A stretch of 64,000 nucleotides of DNA from Roseobacter sp. (GTDB lineage Bacteria > Pseudomonadota > Alphaproteobacteria > Rhodobacterales > Rhodobacteraceae), in contig PCCY01000011.1 of NCBI GenBank assembly GCA_002731875.1, positions 54,984 to 118,983 of the forward strand, read 5' to 3'. How positions within the stretch are numbered: the first letter of the stretch is position 1; each line of letters starts with the position of its first letter. Under the pieces are notes generated by a model. That model was not told the DNA's origin. It did no database searches and saw nothing but the letters and a program-made list of their open reading frames with translations. Below are positions 43,199 to 53,272 of the stretch, piece by piece. The position numbers and the translations under genes were made by a program.

Positions 43199-44509
43199 TC
43201 AAGTTTTACGGGCCGCTCGAAGCTTTTCGAAATATTCCAGTCGTTTTTTCAGATCGCGCTCGAATCCGCGTTCAACCGGTTGATAGTATCGGGGTCTCTC
43301 CATCCCGTCGGGAAAATAGTTCTGACCTGAAAACCCATCCTCGGCGTCATGATCATAAGCATAACCGGCACCATACCCTTGTTCCTGCATCATCTTGGTT
43401 GGTGCGTTCAGAATATGTTTGGGGGGCGGTGCCGACCCGGTATGCTTGGCGGCTTTTCGCGCCGCCTTATACGCCACATAGGTCGCATTCGATTTCGGTG
43501 CGAGCGCCAGATACGTCAACGCCTGGGCAAGCGCAAGCTCACCCTCGGGGGACCCAAGCCTTTCGTAGGTTTCCCACGATTGCAGACAGATCACTTGAGC
43601 TTGCGGATCCGCAAGTCCGATGTCTTCTACCGCCATACGCGTGATGCGGCGCATCAGATAGCGCGGGTCTTCACCGCCTTCCAGCATCCGCGCCAGCCAA
43701 TACAGCGCCGCGTCAGGGTCCGACCCTCGAACCGATTTATGCAATGCTGAGATCAAGTTGTAATGCGCGTCGCCGCCCTTGTCATATTGCGCTGCCCTGC
43801 GCATCAACCTTGCAGCAAGTGACTTTCCGTCAAGCGGTGTGTCCAGCTTCCACGCGGCAACCTGTTCGATCAGGTTCAACAACGCCCGGCCATCCCCGTC
43901 CGCCATTTCAAGCAGGCTTGCGCGGGCCGCACCATTCAGCGGCAAGGGGCGGTCCAGTTCTTGCTCGGCCCGTTGCGCCAAGCGTTCAAGATCCGAAAGC
44001 GGCAAGCGTTCCAAGACCAAAACCTGTGACCGGCTCAACAAGGCCGCATTCAACTCAAACGACGGGTTTTCGGTCGTGGCACCAACCAGCAGTATCGTGC
44101 CATCTTCCATATGAGGCAAAAAACCGTCCTGCTGCGCCTTGTTAAACCGATGGATCTCGTCGACGAACAGCAAAGTCCCCTGCCCGTTCCGGTGCCGTAT
44201 CTTGGCCGCTTCAAAGACTTTGCGCAGTTCAGGGACGCCGCTGAAAATTGCGCTGATCTGAACGAAGTGCAGATCAGTCTTATCGGCCAACAGCCGTGCG
44301 ATGGTCGTTTTTCCGACGCCGGGCGGCCCCCAGAATATCAACGACCCAAGCGACCCTGATGCCAACATCACGGTCAATGGCGCATCAGGTCCCAAAATCT
44401 GGCCCTGACCTATCACCTCACTCAATGCACTGGGGCGCAACCGATCGGCGAGAGGGCGAAACCCGGCCTTTGGCAACGCAGCAGCGTCAGCGTCGAATAA
44501 ATCGGCCAT
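43199..44509 (-). CDS. rarA: Replication-associated recombination protein RarA (MgsA)
   Basis: A 436-residue AAA+ clamp-loader-like ATPase acting at stalled replication forks. Walker A GPPGVGKT (residues 61-68), Walker B LLFVDEIHRFN, and the C-terminal tetramerisation domain (GSDPDAALYWLARMLEGGEDPRYLMRRI in outline). Starts four bases after the deg-type protease gene. Confidence 0.96.
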   Translation of the reverse strand: MADLFDADAAALPKAGFRPLADRLRPSALSEVIGQGQILGPDAPLTVMLASGSLGSLIFWGPPGVGKTTIARLLADKTDLHFVQISAIFSGVPELRKVFEAAKIRHRNGQGTLLFVDEIHRFNKAQQDGFLPHMEDGTILLVGATTENPSFELNAALLSRSQVLVLERLPLSDLERLAQRAEQELDRPLPLNGAARASLLEMADGDGRALLNLIEQVAAWKLDTPLDGKSLAARLMRRAAQYDKGGDAHYNLISALHKSVRGSDPDAALYWLARMLEGGEDPRYLMRRITRMAVEDIGLADPQAQVICLQSWETYERLGSPEGELALAQALTYLALAPKSNATYVAYKAARKAAKHTGSAPPPKHILNAPTKMMQEQGYGAGYAYDHDAEDGFSGQNYFPDGMERPRYYQPVERGFERDLKKRLEYFEKLRAARKT

Positions 44510-44513
44510 CCGA

Positions 44514-45884
44514 TCAGGGCCTGAACTGGAAAGACAGGCGCTGCACCCCGCGCTGAACGATCATCGAAACCTGATGGGCTCTTGTCAAATGCTCGCGGAC
44601 GTCCGAAGGGGACTGCACCTCGCTCCCGTTCACGACCAAAATCACATCCCCGCGCTGCAAACCGATCCGCATTCCGAACGGGCCATTGTCCGTGATCGCT
44701 ACGCCCTCCACTTCCAACGGCAGTCCCAATTCCTGCAATACGGCCGGATTAATGCGCGCCAGCGCCAATCCGGGTAATAAACTGCGGTCGTCCAGAACCA
44801 ACGCTTCACGGGCTGGCTCCTCCGGTGCCGCAATCAACGCCACGCTTAGCTGGGCGGAAACACCGTCTCGCAACCGCGTCACCACCGCCTCACGGCCAAG
44901 GCCGGTAACGCTCATCCGGTATATCATTTCCGCCGGCGTGTGCACTTCCTTACCATTCACCGCGGTAATGACGTCGCCCACAGCCAGACCTGCGGCCGCA
45001 AAAGGGCTGGCCCGATGCATCCCCGAAACGATGATCCCGCCGGGCCGGTCCAACCCCAATGGGGCGGCCATATCGGCACCGACGGGCTGGCCGCTCATCC
45101 CGGCCCAGGGGCGCACGAACCGGTCGGCACCTGCCCGCGCCTGCTCCAGGAACGCAGAAATCAAGTTGGCGGGAATTGCAAATCCGATCCCATTGGACCC
45201 ACCTGATCTGGTCAGGATCGAGGTGTTGATCCCCATCAGCGCTCCTTGCATGTCAATCAGTGCCCCACCCGAATTTCCCGGGTTGATTGGTGCATCCGTC
45301 TGAATGAAATACCCCTGACCGTCGCCATTCATCCCGCCTGAGCGGGCCAGCCCGGACACAATTCCGCTGCTTACCGTCTGTCCGACACCGAAAGGATTGC
45401 CGATCGCCAGGGCCAACTCCCCGACCTCCACCTCATCGCTGTCGCGCAAGGGCAAAAACGACAGTCCCTCGACATCGTCGATCTTCAATATCGCCAGATC
45501 GCTCTCGGCATCACTCAAGACAACATGTGCGGAAAATTCCCGCCGGTCCGACAGCACCACACGGATATCTGTCGAAACGCCCACCACATGATAGTTGGAG
45601 ACCACCATCCCGTCACCCGACAAGATCACCCCCGAACCAAGCGAATTCTGAACTTGCGGGCGGTCTGCGTTGGGGTTTCGAAAAAACCGTTCGAAGAACG
45701 GGTCAGATTGAAACGGAGTACGCCTGTCTTGCACGATCGAACGGGCGTAAATGTTGACGACGGCCGGGGCGGCCTGTCGCACCAAAGGCGCAAAACTCAA
45801 CTGCATTTGCGCCACCGAACCGGGCACGGTCTCTGCATAGGCTGGCAGCGCGATCAAGGACAGGGCGAATAGAATATGTTTCAT
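44514..45884 (-). CDS. Deg/HtrA-family periplasmic serine protease
   Basis: A 456-residue DegP/DegQ-type protease with signal peptide (MKHILFALSLIALPAYA). Catalytic triad His99 (SNYHVVG), Asp129 (ESDLAIL) and Ser205 (NPGNSGGAL), followed by two PDZ domains (from about residues 255 and 375). Serves in envelope protein quality control. First gene of a five-gene operon. Confidence 0.94.
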   Translation of the reverse strand: MKHILFALSLIALPAYAETVPGSVAQMQLSFAPLVRQAAPAVVNIYARSIVQDRRTPFQSDPFFERFFRNPNADRPQVQNSLGSGVILSGDGMVVSNYHVVGVSTDIRVVLSDRREFSAHVVLSDAESDLAILKIDDVEGLSFLPLRDSDEVEVGELALAIGNPFGVGQTVSSGIVSGLARSGGMNGDGQGYFIQTDAPINPGNSGGALIDMQGALMGINTSILTRSGGSNGIGFAIPANLISAFLEQARAGADRFVRPWAGMSGQPVGADMAAPLGLDRPGGIIVSGMHRASPFAAAGLAVGDVITAVNGKEVHTPAEMIYRMSVTGLGREAVVTRLRDGVSAQLSVALIAAPEEPAREALVLDDRSLLPGLALARINPAVLQELGLPLEVEGVAITDNGPFGMRIGLQRGDVILVVNGSEVQSPSDVREHLTRAHQVSMIVQRGVQRLSFQFRP

Positions 45885-45966
45885 GCCCTAGATATGAGCA
45901 GCCCTTATCGTCAACGCAACACCCATATTCCAAATGGTAAAAAATCCTCGCCGAAGGCATAAAAGC

Positions 45967-45996
45967 AAAAAGCCCCTGCCAATGCAGGGGCTTTTT
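45967..45996 (-). terminator. Terminator of the alpha operon after rplQ
   Basis: AAAAAGCCCCTGC and GCAGGGGCTTTTT form a perfect 13-base stem with loop CAAT, 24 bases after rplQ. On the minus strand T-runs follow. Clear factor-independent terminator. Confidence 0.9.
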
Positions 45997-46020
45997 ATAA
46001 ATCAATCAAGGTCCGTTGCT

Positions 46021-46440
46021 TCAGTCGTCGGCAACTTCATAGGCCGCAACGCGCGCCTTGTCATTTGCGCCTTTCGCGTCCCGATCACGGTCGACGAATT
46101 CAATGATGGCCATGGGGGCCATGTCACCATAACGGAAGCCCGCTTTCAGAACACGGACATAGCCACCCTGGCGGTCTTTGTACCGTGGGCCCAGAATGTC
46201 GAACAATTTAGCAACATACTGGTCTTGTTTCAGCTTGGAAGCGGCCTGACGGCGGGCGTGCAGGTCGCCGCGTTTCGCCAATGTGATCATCTTTTCGATG
46301 ATCGGCTTCAATTCTTTTGCCTTGGGCAAGGTTGTTTTGATCTGCTCATGTTCAATGAGCGAGCCTGCCATGTTCGAGAACAACGCCTTGCGGTGTTCGT
46401 GTGTACGGTTCAGGCGGCGATAACCACGTGCGTGACGCAT
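46021..46440 (-). CDS. rplQ: 50S ribosomal protein L17
   Basis: A 139-residue L17 ([20 protein letters not shown] start, [20 protein letters not shown]). It has a short C-terminal extension beyond the E. coli core. Last gene of rpsM-rpsK-rpoA-rplQ, separated from rpoA by a 131-base spacer with a hairpin. Confidence 0.98.
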   Translation of the reverse strand: MRHARGYRRLNRTHEHRKALFSNMAGSLIEHEQIKTTLPKAKELKPIIEKMITLAKRGDLHARRQAASKLKQDQYVAKLFDILGPRYKDRQGGYVRVLKAGFRYGDMAPMAIIEFVDRDRDAKGANDKARVAAYEVADD

Positions 46441-46537
46441 TTTCTAGTCTCCAATTTAATGCCCTCTACGGGCGGTTTTGCTTTGTCTGGTTGGCGTGCG
46501 TAGCGCCAACTCTCCTTGGGGCCGATGCCCGGTCGTA

Positions 46538-46566
46538 TTGTCGGGCGGGGAAACCCCACCCGACAA
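46538..46566 (-). other. Strong hairpin between rpoA and rplQ
   Basis: TTGTCGGG-C-GGGG and CCCC-A-CCCGACAA form a 12-pair stem with one mismatch and loop AAA. No T-run follows, so it is more likely an mRNA processing or stability element than a terminator. Confidence 0.6.
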
Positions 46567-46571
46567 ATCTC

Positions 46572-47588
46572 TTAGAACGAATCCTCGAACTTCTTGGCAA
46601 GGTCTTCGATGTTGTCGGGTGGCCAGTCCTCGACGTCCATGCCAAGGTGCAGGCCCATTCCCGACAGCACTTCCTTGATCTCGTTCAAGGACTTGCGACC
46701 AAAGTTAGGCGTGCGCAGCATCTCGGCTTCGGTCTTCTGGATCAGATCGCCGATATAAACGATGTTGTCGTTCTTGAGGCAATTTGCGGAACGCACCGAA
46801 AGCTCGAGCTCGTCGACTTTCTTGAGCAGCAGCGGGTTGAATTCCAGACCGTCGTCATCATCCTGACGGGATGCGGATTCAGGCTCGTCAAAGTTAACGA
46901 AGATACCCAACTGATCTTGCAGGATGCGGGCCGCAAAGGCGACTGCATCTTCCGGCGTGATCGACCCGTCGGTGTCGATCTTCATGGTCAGCTTATCATA
47001 ATCCAGCACCTGGCCCTCACGGGTAGGCTGCACATCATAAGAAACCTTTTTGACCGGCGAATAGATCGCGTCGATCGGGATCAAACCAATAGGCGCATCC
47101 TCTGGCTTGTTCTTGTCTGCGGCGACATAACCTTTGCCAGTGTTTACGGTCAGCTCCATATACACGTCGGCATTATCGTCGAGGTGACAAATCACGTGAT
47201 CGCGGTTCAGTATCTCGATACCGGCGCTTTCAGAAATATCCCCTGCCGTCACAACGCCCGGGCCCTTCGCCGAAATCGACAGGCGCTTGGGCCCTTCAAC
47301 TTCCATGCGCAGGGAAACACCCTTGAGGTTCAGGACAATGTCGGTAACGTCTTCGCGGACGCCCGAAACGCTTGAAAATTCGTGCAAAACGTTGTCAATT
47401 TGCACGGAAGTGATGGCGGCACCCTGAAGCGACGACATCAGTACGCGGCGCAGCGCGTTGCCCATTGTCAAACCAAAGCCCCGCTCAAGCGGTTCAGCAA
47501 TCACTGTCGCCTGGCGTGCCGGATCGTTGCCCGGTTTTACGTCCAGCTGCTGTGGTTTGATCAATTCAGCCCAATTTTTGTGGATCAT
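46572..47588 (-). CDS. rpoA: DNA-directed RNA polymerase subunit alpha
   Basis: A 338-residue RpoA. N-terminal assembly domain ([22 protein letters not shown]) and C-terminal DNA-binding domain ([45 protein letters not shown] region). ATG at 47588 (MIHKNWAEL); the longer frame is not family-like. A hairpin precedes it. Confidence 0.98.
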   Translation of the reverse strand: MIHKNWAELIKPQQLDVKPGNDPARQATVIAEPLERGFGLTMGNALRRVLMSSLQGAAITSVQIDNVLHEFSSVSGVREDVTDIVLNLKGVSLRMEVEGPKRLSISAKGPGVVTAGDISESAGIEILNRDHVICHLDDNADVYMELTVNTGKGYVAADKNKPEDAPIGLIPIDAIYSPVKKVSYDVQPTREGQVLDYDKLTMKIDTDGSITPEDAVAFAARILQDQLGIFVNFDEPESASRQDDDDGLEFNPLLLKKVDELELSVRSANCLKNDNIVYIGDLIQKTEAEMLRTPNFGRKSLNEIKEVLSGMGLHLGMDVEDWPPDNIEDLAKKFEDSF

Positions 47589-47660
47589 ACGTCCCTCCAT
47601 TCCTGTCCTGCGCCCCATGTCCAAATGGCGAAAGACTCCCGAGGTTTCAAAAAAGCAGTA

Positions 47661-47688
47661 TGGGGCCGCGCGCTGACACGCGACCCCA
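47661..47688 (-). other. Intercistronic hairpin between rpsK and rpoA
   Basis: TGGGGCCGCG pairs with CGCGACCCCA (one G-T or mismatch pair) across eight bases; on the minus strand TTTTTT appears nine bases later. It may partly terminate or mark RNA processing between ribosomal and polymerase genes. Confidence 0.5.
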
Positions 47689-47704
47689 CCGATAACCTAT
47701 TTCC

Positions 47705-48094
47705 TTAGACGCGGCGGCGCTTAGGAGGGCGAACACCGTTGTGGGCCATGGGCGTCACGTCACGGATCGACGTGATGTTGAACCCAGCAGCAGCCAACGC
47801 GCGCAATGCGCTTTCACGGCCTGAACCGGGGCCCTGCACTTCGACCTCGAGCGTTTTCACGCCGTGGTCTTGTGCTTTGCGGCCCACATCTTCCGCAGCC
47901 ATCTGAGCAGCATAAGGTGTCGATTTACGCGATCCTTTGAAACCCATCGTGCCAGCCGAAGACCATGCGATTGCATTGCCCTGAACGTCAGAGATCAGGA
48001 TCTTCGTGTTGTTGAAGCTCGAGTTAACGTGCGCAACGCCTGCGGCGATGTTCTTGGAAACCTTACGCTTCGTCTTTGTCTTTTCGCGTGCCAT
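47705..48094 (-). CDS. rpsK: 30S ribosomal protein S11
   Basis: A 129-residue S11 with the conserved [15 protein letters not shown] and the C-terminal [10 protein letters not shown]. Second gene of the alpha operon; 15 bases after rpsM. Confidence 0.98.
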   Translation of the reverse strand: MAREKTKTKRKVSKNIAAGVAHVNSSFNNTKILISDVQGNAIAWSSAGTMGFKGSRKSTPYAAQMAAEDVGRKAQDHGVKTLEVEVQGPGSGRESALRALAAAGFNITSIRDVTPMAHNGVRPPKRRRV

Positions 48095-48109
48095 TGGTCA
48101 GACCCTCCC

Positions 48110-48478
48110 TTACTTCTTCTTGCCGGCAATGGCCTTAGCGGGGCCTTTGCGGGTGCGAGCGTTGGTGTGGGTACGCTGACCACGAACCGGCAGGTTACGA
48201 CGGTGGCGCAAGCCACGGTAGCACCCAAGGTCCATCAGACGCTTGATGTTCATCTGCGTGTCACGACGCAGATCACCTTCTACGGTGAAATTCTCGTCGA
48301 TATACTCGCGGATCTTCAGGATCTCGGCGTCCGAAAGTTCGTTGATACGACGGGAGGAATCGATTCCGACAGCTTCGCAGATCGTCTCTGCCGAAGAATT
48401 GCCGATACCGGTGATATAAGTGAGGGCGATTGGAACCCGCTTTGCAGTCGGGATGTTTACGCCGGCAATACGTGCCAC
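48110..48478 (-). CDS. rpsM: 30S ribosomal protein S13
   Basis: A 122-residue S13 ([42 protein letters not shown]). First gene of the alpha operon, with its own promoter region upstream. rpmJ, which precedes rpsM in many bacteria, is absent here. Confidence 0.98.
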   Translation of the reverse strand: MARIAGVNIPTAKRVPIALTYITGIGNSSAETICEAVGIDSSRRINELSDAEILKIREYIDENFTVEGDLRRDTQMNIKRLMDLGCYRGLRHRRNLPVRGQRTHTNARTRKGPAKAIAGKKK

Positions 48479-48636
48479 GTGTTATCTTCCTTTTTCGTTG
48501 CGGGTCCGTTGCTCCAGACCCTTTTTTCACAACGTGAAGCCCGAGGCGTTAATACCATCGGGCTACAGCTGATCAGGTGTTCATGCGCGGGCTTGATCGT
48601 GACCCTTTGCAATTCGATTCTCAAATGAGATACGGC

Positions 48637-48665
48637 TGGTTATGAGTATTTTGCCGAAGCGTCAA
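48637..48665 (-). promoter_or_regulatory. Candidate promoter of the alpha operon
   Basis: On the minus strand TTGACG, 17 bases, TAACCA. The -35 is identical to that of the candidate rplB promoter (TTGACG, 17, TAAACG). It gives an rpsM leader of about 155 bases. Confidence 0.4.
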
Positions 48666-48766
48666 CCCACACCCGTCTATCCTGCGGCATTTTATCGACC
48701 CGGATAACCTGCCAAAGCTGCCAGCACATTATTTGCCATAATCCGCATATCACTTGGGCTAAGAAA

Positions 48767-48795
48767 AAGACGCGGCCTATCCGAGGCCACGTCTT
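48767..48795 (-). terminator. Terminator after adk
   Basis: AAGACGCGGCCT and AGGCCACGTCTT pair with one mismatch around ATCCG; on the minus strand TTTTTCTT follows. It ends the rplO-secY-adk unit 31 bases after adk. Confidence 0.85.
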
Positions 48796-48825
48796 AACAA
48801 TTTCATGTCCAAAACACAGCCGTGT

Positions 48826-49479
48826 CTATTTTGGATCATCCAGAATGGCTGCGATATCGCCCTGTACGTCGTCGATTTCGGCAAGCCCATCCACCCGTCT
48901 CAGAAGCTCGTGCGCATAATAGTAACCAAGCAACGGCGACGTCTTCTTATAGTATTCCATAAGACGGTTGCGCAGGCTCTCTTCATTGTCATCGGCGCGG
49001 CGCTTGAACTCGGTCGACCCACATTTCACGCATTTGCCATCTGCAGGCTGAGGCTTGGTCACGTCGTGATAGACTTCACCACAATTTCCACAAGTCGACC
49101 GTCCGGCGATGCGCGCAACCAGCGCCTCGTCGTTGACGCCAAGTTCAATCACGTGATCCAACGGTTTTCCGGCCGCCTTTAGCAATTCATCCAGCGCGGT
49201 GGCCTGCGCCAACGTCCGGGGGAACCCGTCAAAAATAAAGCCGCCATGATCGGTCTGGTCTTCCAGCTTCTCGCGGATCAAGCCGATGACGATCTCGTCG
49301 GTGACCAAGTCGCCACGCGCCATGACGTCTGCGACCATTTTACCCATCTCGGTGCCGCTGTCTTTGGCTTCGCGCAGCATATCGCCGGTTGAAAGCTGAA
49401 CCATGTTGCGCGTCTCGACCAAATGACGCGCCTGAGTTCCCTTACCCGCGCCGGGGGGGCCTAGAAGAATAATGTTCAT
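48826..49479 (-). CDS. adk: Adenylate kinase, zinc-type LID
   Basis: A 217-residue adenylate kinase (AMP + ATP to 2 ADP). P-loop GPPGAGKGT (residues 7-15). The long LID domain carries Cys130, Cys133, Cys150 and Cys153, a four-Cys structural zinc site typical of Gram-positive enzymes and some proteobacteria, in place of the E. coli hydrogen-bonded LID. Overlaps secY by four bases. Confidence 0.97.
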   Translation of the reverse strand: MNIILLGPPGAGKGTQARHLVETRNMVQLSTGDMLREAKDSGTEMGKMVADVMARGDLVTDEIVIGLIREKLEDQTDHGGFIFDGFPRTLAQATALDELLKAAGKPLDHVIELGVNDEALVARIAGRSTCGNCGEVYHDVTKPQPADGKCVKCGSTEFKRRADDNEESLRNRLMEYYKKTSPLLGYYYAHELLRRVDGLAEIDDVQGDIAAILDDPK

Positions 49480-50840
49480 CGACGTACCGGACTCCGTTTT
49501 TTGCGTGGTTTTCCAGACTTACCCCGCAGCTGTGATCTTTCCAGCAGACCTTCATACTGGTGGGCAAGCAAATGACTTTGTACCTGCTGGATGGTGTCCA
49601 TGGTGACAGAAACCACGATCAAAACAGAAGTACCGCCGAAGTAGAACGGGATCGCAAACTGGCCTCGCAGGATCTCGGGCAACAGCATCACCGCTACCAG
49701 ATACGCCGAACCCAGCACCAACACCCTGTTCACAACGTATTCCAGATAATCAGCGGTTTTCTTACCGGGACGAATACCGGGAACAAAACCATTCTGGTTC
49801 TTGAGGTTGTCGGCCACTTCTTCAGGCTTGAAGCTGACGTTGAACGTGTAGAAATAGGCAAAAAACACGATCATCAATACGAAGAACAGCAGATACAACG
49901 GTTGTCCGGGTCCAAAATTGGCAAGCACGATCGACATGATCGGACCGGTAGAATTCCCCGAAAAGGTGCTGATCGTAATCGGCAAGAGCAACAAAGAGCT
50001 GGCGAAAATAGCCGGGATAACGCCCGCCGGGTTGACCTTGATCGGCAAGTGGGACGACCCGCCGTCGTACATCTTTTGCCCAACCTGGCGGCGTGGGTAT
50101 TGAATGTGAATCTTTCGCAGCGCGCGCTCCATGAAGACCACGAACATGATCGTCACGATCACCATGACCAGAACGCCGACAATCACAGCGGGGCTGATCG
50201 CCCCGGAACGCCCGGATGAGAAGAACTGCGCGATTGCGGCCGGAACTTCCGCGATGATGCCGACGAAGATGATAAGAGAAATGCCGTTGCCGATACCGCG
50301 GGCGGTAATCTGTTCACCCAGCCACATCAGGAACATGGTCCCGCCAACGAGCGTGATCATGCTTGCGATTCGGAAATACATCCCCGGATCGGCGGCGATA
50401 TCGCCTGCTTCCAGCGAAACGGCCAGACCATAAGCCTGTAGCGTTGCCAGGGCCACGGTACCATAACGCGTATATTGGTTGATCTTCTTGCGGCCCTGCT
50501 CGCTTTCTTTCTTGAGCTGCTCAAGCGAAGGCACCATCGAGGTCATAAGCTGAATGATAATAGAGGCCGAGATGTAGGGCATGATACCAAGGGCGAAAAT
50601 GCCCATCCGCCCCAACGCGCCACCCGTGAACATGGAAACCATGCCGCCGATGCCCTGCCCTGCACTTTCCATAAACTGGCGAAGGGCGGTGCCGTCAATT
50701 CCGGGGACCGGAATGAAGGTGCCAAGGCGATAAACGATCAACAAACCCAGTGTAAACAAAATCCGGTTGCGCAGGTCTGTCGCCTTACCCAACGCGGACC
50801 AACTGGTGTTGGCGGCCATACTTTCGACGGCTGATACCAT
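49476..50840 (-). CDS. secY: Preprotein translocase subunit SecY
   Basis: A 454-residue SecY, the pore of the Sec translocon, with ten helices. Blocks: [40 protein letters not shown], and the C-terminal [22 protein letters not shown] at 50840 chosen; MAANTSW at 50819 is an alternative. Follows rplO across a terminator-like hairpin. Confidence 0.97.
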   Translation of the reverse strand: MVSAVESMAANTSWSALGKATDLRNRILFTLGLLIVYRLGTFIPVPGIDGTALRQFMESAGQGIGGMVSMFTGGALGRMGIFALGIMPYISASIIIQLMTSMVPSLEQLKKESEQGRKKINQYTRYGTVALATLQAYGLAVSLEAGDIAADPGMYFRIASMITLVGGTMFLMWLGEQITARGIGNGISLIIFVGIIAEVPAAIAQFFSSGRSGAISPAVIVGVLVMVIVTIMFVVFMERALRKIHIQYPRRQVGQKMYDGGSSHLPIKVNPAGVIPAIFASSLLLLPITISTFSGNSTGPIMSIVLANFGPGQPLYLLFFVLMIVFFAYFYTFNVSFKPEEVADNLKNQNGFVPGIRPGKKTADYLEYVVNRVLVLGSAYLVAVMLLPEILRGQFAIPFYFGGTSVLIVVSVTMDTIQQVQSHLLAHQYEGLLERSQLRGKSGKPRKKRSPVRR

Positions 50841-50861
50841 TGTAGAGGCTCTTTCTTTGCA

Positions 50862-50895
50862 AAAACGCCGCCCGAGCCGTTTTCCGGCGGGCGGC
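50862..50895 (-). other. Terminator-like hairpin between rplO and secY
   Basis: GCCGCCCG (50867-50874) pairs with CGGGCGGC (50888-50895); on the minus strand GTTTTTG follows. It looks like a leaky terminator that would let only part of the rplO transcripts reach secY. Confidence 0.65.
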
Positions 50896-50960
50896 ATTTG
50901 GGAAAACTCGATTGTCTATGTAAGCGGGTCGTCGCCCGCTCACAAGCCAAAAGGCTAAGG

Positions 50961-51443
50961 TTACGCGTTTGCGTCAGCCGCCACAGGTGTAGAAACAGTC
51001 AGCTTGCCGCCGGCCTTTTCTACTGCCTCGATCGCTGACTTGGATGCGCCGGAAACCTGCAAGTCGACTTTGGCGGAAAAGTCGCCCTTTGCCAGAACGC
51101 GGATACCGTCCAGTTTGCGGCGCACAAGACCGGATGCAATCAAGGCGTCTTCAGTAATCGCGGCAGAACCGTCGATCTTTTTCGCGTCGATGAATTTCTG
51201 GATCAGGCCCAGGTTTACAACGGCGTAGGATTTACGGTTCGGCTTGGTAAAGCCACGCTTGGGCAGACGCTGGTACAAGGGCATCTGACCGCCTTCGTAG
51301 CCGTTGATCGCCACACCCGAACGGGATTTCTGACCTTTGATACCACGGCCACCCATTTTACCGGTGCCGGAACCCGGACCACGGCCAACGCGCTTGCGCT
51401 TCTTGGTGGCACCTTCGTTATCAGACAGTTCATGCAGTTTCAT
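50961..51443 (-). CDS. rplO: 50S ribosomal protein L15
   Basis: A 160-residue L15 ([40 protein letters not shown] glycine-rich start, [15 protein letters not shown]). Starts a separate unit rplO-secY-adk; separated from rpmD by 570 bases. Confidence 0.98.
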   Translation of the reverse strand: MKLHELSDNEGATKKRKRVGRGPGSGTGKMGGRGIKGQKSRSGVAINGYEGGQMPLYQRLPKRGFTKPNRKSYAVVNLGLIQKFIDAKKIDGSAAITEDALIASGLVRRKLDGIRVLAKGDFSAKVDLQVSGASKSAIEAVEKAGGKLTVSTPVAADANA

Positions 51444-51537
51444 GTCGCTTCTCCTTTTGCCGGATGTGACCCCCAGCGACGGGAGCGGTCAAACGCGGCG
51501 TTTCATGATTCTTGTGGCAATTACTGGCCACTGGGGG

Positions 51538-51566
51538 CGTATAGCCATCCCCAGCGAAGTAATCAA
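51538..51566 (-). promoter_or_regulatory. Candidate promoter of rplO-secY-adk
   Basis: On the minus strand TTGATT, 17 bases, TATACG, about 95 bases before the rplO start. Consistent with rplO being separately transcribed after the rpmD terminator. Confidence 0.45.
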
Positions 51567-51643
51567 GCCGTGAAGGTGTCGTGAGCCACACCGGTCCGCC
51601 GTTCCCCCAAAGCGGTCGGGTCATCAGGCTTGTAAAAGAGGTA

Positions 51644-51832
51644 TCAGTGACAGTGGACCGGCTGAGATCCACCATGGCAGCACTTGCCGGGGGGTGATGA
51701 TTTTCTACATCCCCCGCCATGTTCAATGTTCGTGGCGGGATTGGAAATCATCATTGATGAGGCAGCATTCACGGGAAGGCCAACCATGTTGATCAGAACA
51801 AAGAAAGAAAAAGAGCCAAATGCGATTCTCAT
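51644..51832 (-). CDS. Small secreted Cys/His-rich protein inside the spc region
   Basis: A 62-residue ORF with a signal peptide (MRIAFGSFSFFVLINMVGLP, cleaved near VNAAS) and a C-terminal metal-like motif: HGGGCRKSSPPGKCCHGGSQ then PVHCH. The ending resembles the CHxxxxxxxxHCH tails of small exported proteins of unknown role. ATG at 51832 (AAGGA upstream; GTG at 51835 alternative). It sits between rpmD and rplO, an unusual place. Not recognised as a named gene. Confidence 0.6.
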   Translation of the reverse strand: MRIAFGSFSFFVLINMVGLPVNAASSMMISNPATNIEHGGGCRKSSPPGKCCHGGSQPVHCH

Positions 51833-51928
51833 CACCTACATTCCTTGCTTATAAGTGTGAATGCATACTGCAACACAACCTATGCGTTAAAGCAATGTTA
51901 ACTGAAGTCAAAGCATTTCCCTCAAACA

Positions 51929-51958
51929 AAACGCCCCGCAGTTTCCTGCGAGGCGTTT
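51929..51958 (-). terminator. Terminator after rpmD
   Basis: AAACGCCCCGCAG and CTGCGAGGCGTTT pair with one mismatch around TTTC; on the minus strand GTTTTGTTTG follows. Ends the rpmC-to-rpmD transcript 54 bases after rpmD. Confidence 0.85.
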
Positions 51959-52012
51959 GATCTGATTGCCCGAATTACAAAAAATCGGACCCTGTGCTAA
52001 GGCAAAGGCCGT

Positions 52013-52201
52013 TTAGCCTTTTTCCTCAACGATCTCCACCATGTGAGAGATCGAGCGGATCATGCCGCGGACGGAAGGTGTGTCTTCCAGCTCGCGTACA
52101 CGGTGCATTTTGTTAAGGCCCAAGCCGATCAGCGTAGCACGCTGTTTGGCGGGGCGACGGATTGGCGAACCAACCTGCTTGATCACGATAGTCTTGGCCA
52201 T
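52013..52201 (-). CDS. rpmD: 50S ribosomal protein L30
   Basis: A 62-residue L30 ([29 protein letters not shown] region). Two bases after rpsE. Last gene of its transcript, before the terminator at 51929-51958. Confidence 0.97.
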   Translation of the reverse strand: MAKTIVIKQVGSPIRRPAKQRATLIGLGLNKMHRVRELEDTPSVRGMIRSISHMVEIVEEKG

Positions 52202-52203
52202 GA

Positions 52204-52785
52204 TTACGCCTCCTCAGCCAATTGTGCGGACGATTCAACATGGTCGTCACGCTTTGGCAGGATGTCGGCAACCTTCTTACCGCGACGCTGAGCAACAGCG
52301 CGTGGGGAAGATTCTTTCTTCAAGCCGTCCATTGTGGCGCGGATCATGTTGTACGGGTTCTGCGAACCGATGGACTTGGACACAACGTCCTTGATGCCCA
52401 GCATTTCGAAAACGGCACGCATTGGACCACCGGCGATGATACCGGTACCTTCTGGCGCTGTCCGCATAACCACTTTACCGGCACCATGGCGGCCTTCCAT
52501 GTCGTGGTGAAGTGTCCGGCCTTCGCGCAGCTGAACGCGGATCATCTGGCGCTTGGCCTGCTCTGTGGCTTTGCGAATGGCTTCAGGAACCTCTTTCGCT
52601 TTACCTTTGCCAAAGCCTACGCGGCCTTTCTGGTCGCCAACGACGACGAGTGCGGCGAAGCCAAAGCGCTTACCACCCTTAACGGTCTTGGAAACGCGGT
52701 TGATCGCGACTAGGCGGTCGGCGAATTCAGGGGTTTCGTCGCGTTGGTTGCGGCGGTTACCACCTCGGTTGTCATCTCTTGCCAT
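52204..52785 (-). CDS. rpsE: 30S ribosomal protein S5
   Basis: A 193-residue S5 with a basic N-terminal tail, [21 protein letters not shown] and the [20 protein letters not shown] loop. A 116-base spacer with a GC-rich hairpin (AGGCGGC/GCCGCCT at 52869-52893) separates it from rplR. Confidence 0.98.
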   Translation of the reverse strand: MARDDNRGGNRRNQRDETPEFADRLVAINRVSKTVKGGKRFGFAALVVVGDQKGRVGFGKGKAKEVPEAIRKATEQAKRQMIRVQLREGRTLHHDMEGRHGAGKVVMRTAPEGTGIIAGGPMRAVFEMLGIKDVVSKSIGSQNPYNMIRATMDGLKKESSPRAVAQRRGKKVADILPKRDDHVESSAQLAEEA

Positions 52786-52901
52786 GCGGCATCATCCTTT
52801 TGGGTTCGGCGCTTGCGCGCGTCATTTTGTCAATCCTGGTGGGTCCCCTAAAGGCCCCCGGATCATCGAGGCGGCACGTAATCGGCGCCGCCTGCGCTAA
52901 G

Positions 52902-53261
52902 TTAGATCTTCAGGCCGCCTTCGCGGGCTGCGTTTGCCAAAGCTTTGACCTTGCCGTGGAACAGAAAGCCGCCCCGGTCAAAGTACGCCTCGGTCACACC
53001 GGCTTTGATCGCGCGATCGGCAATTGCCGTCCCGACTTTAGCCGCTGCTTCGACGTTGTTCTTTCCAACAACACCCAGATCTTTTTCGAGCGACGAAGCA
53101 GAAGCCAAAGTGACCCCGTTTACGTCGTCGATCAGCTGGGCGCTGATGTTTTTGTTCGAACGGTGAACGGAAAGGCGAAGACGCCCTGCGTTGACCCGGC
53201 GAAGTTTGTTCCGAACGCGCAGGCGGCGTTTCAGAAACAGTTGTCTTTTGCTGTTTGCCAT
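52902..53261 (-). CDS. rplR: 50S ribosomal protein L18
   Basis: A 119-residue L18 that binds 5S rRNA ([28 protein letters not shown] region; [16 protein letters not shown]). 11 bases after rplF. Confidence 0.98.
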   Translation of the reverse strand: MANSKRQLFLKRRLRVRNKLRRVNAGRLRLSVHRSNKNISAQLIDDVNGVTLASASSLEKDLGVVGKNNVEAAAKVGTAIADRAIKAGVTEAYFDRGGFLFHGKVKALANAAREGGLKI

Positions 53262-53272
53262 CTGAGCTATCC

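Larger units (their letters stand above)
48479..48825. other. Leader and spacer between adk and rpsM
   Basis: Holds the adk terminator (48767-48795), a candidate promoter (48637-48665) and two leader stem-loops in front of rpsM: AGCCCGA/TCGGGCT at 48538-48564 and GGGTCC...GACCC at about 48502-48521. The leader could be a binding site for autogenous control by a ribosomal protein. No gene seen. Confidence 0.5.

Noticed and set aside
48110..48825. rpmJ (L36) between adk and rpsM
   Set aside because: No short basic Cys-containing ORF of the L36 type is present; in this group rpmJ usually lies elsewhere.
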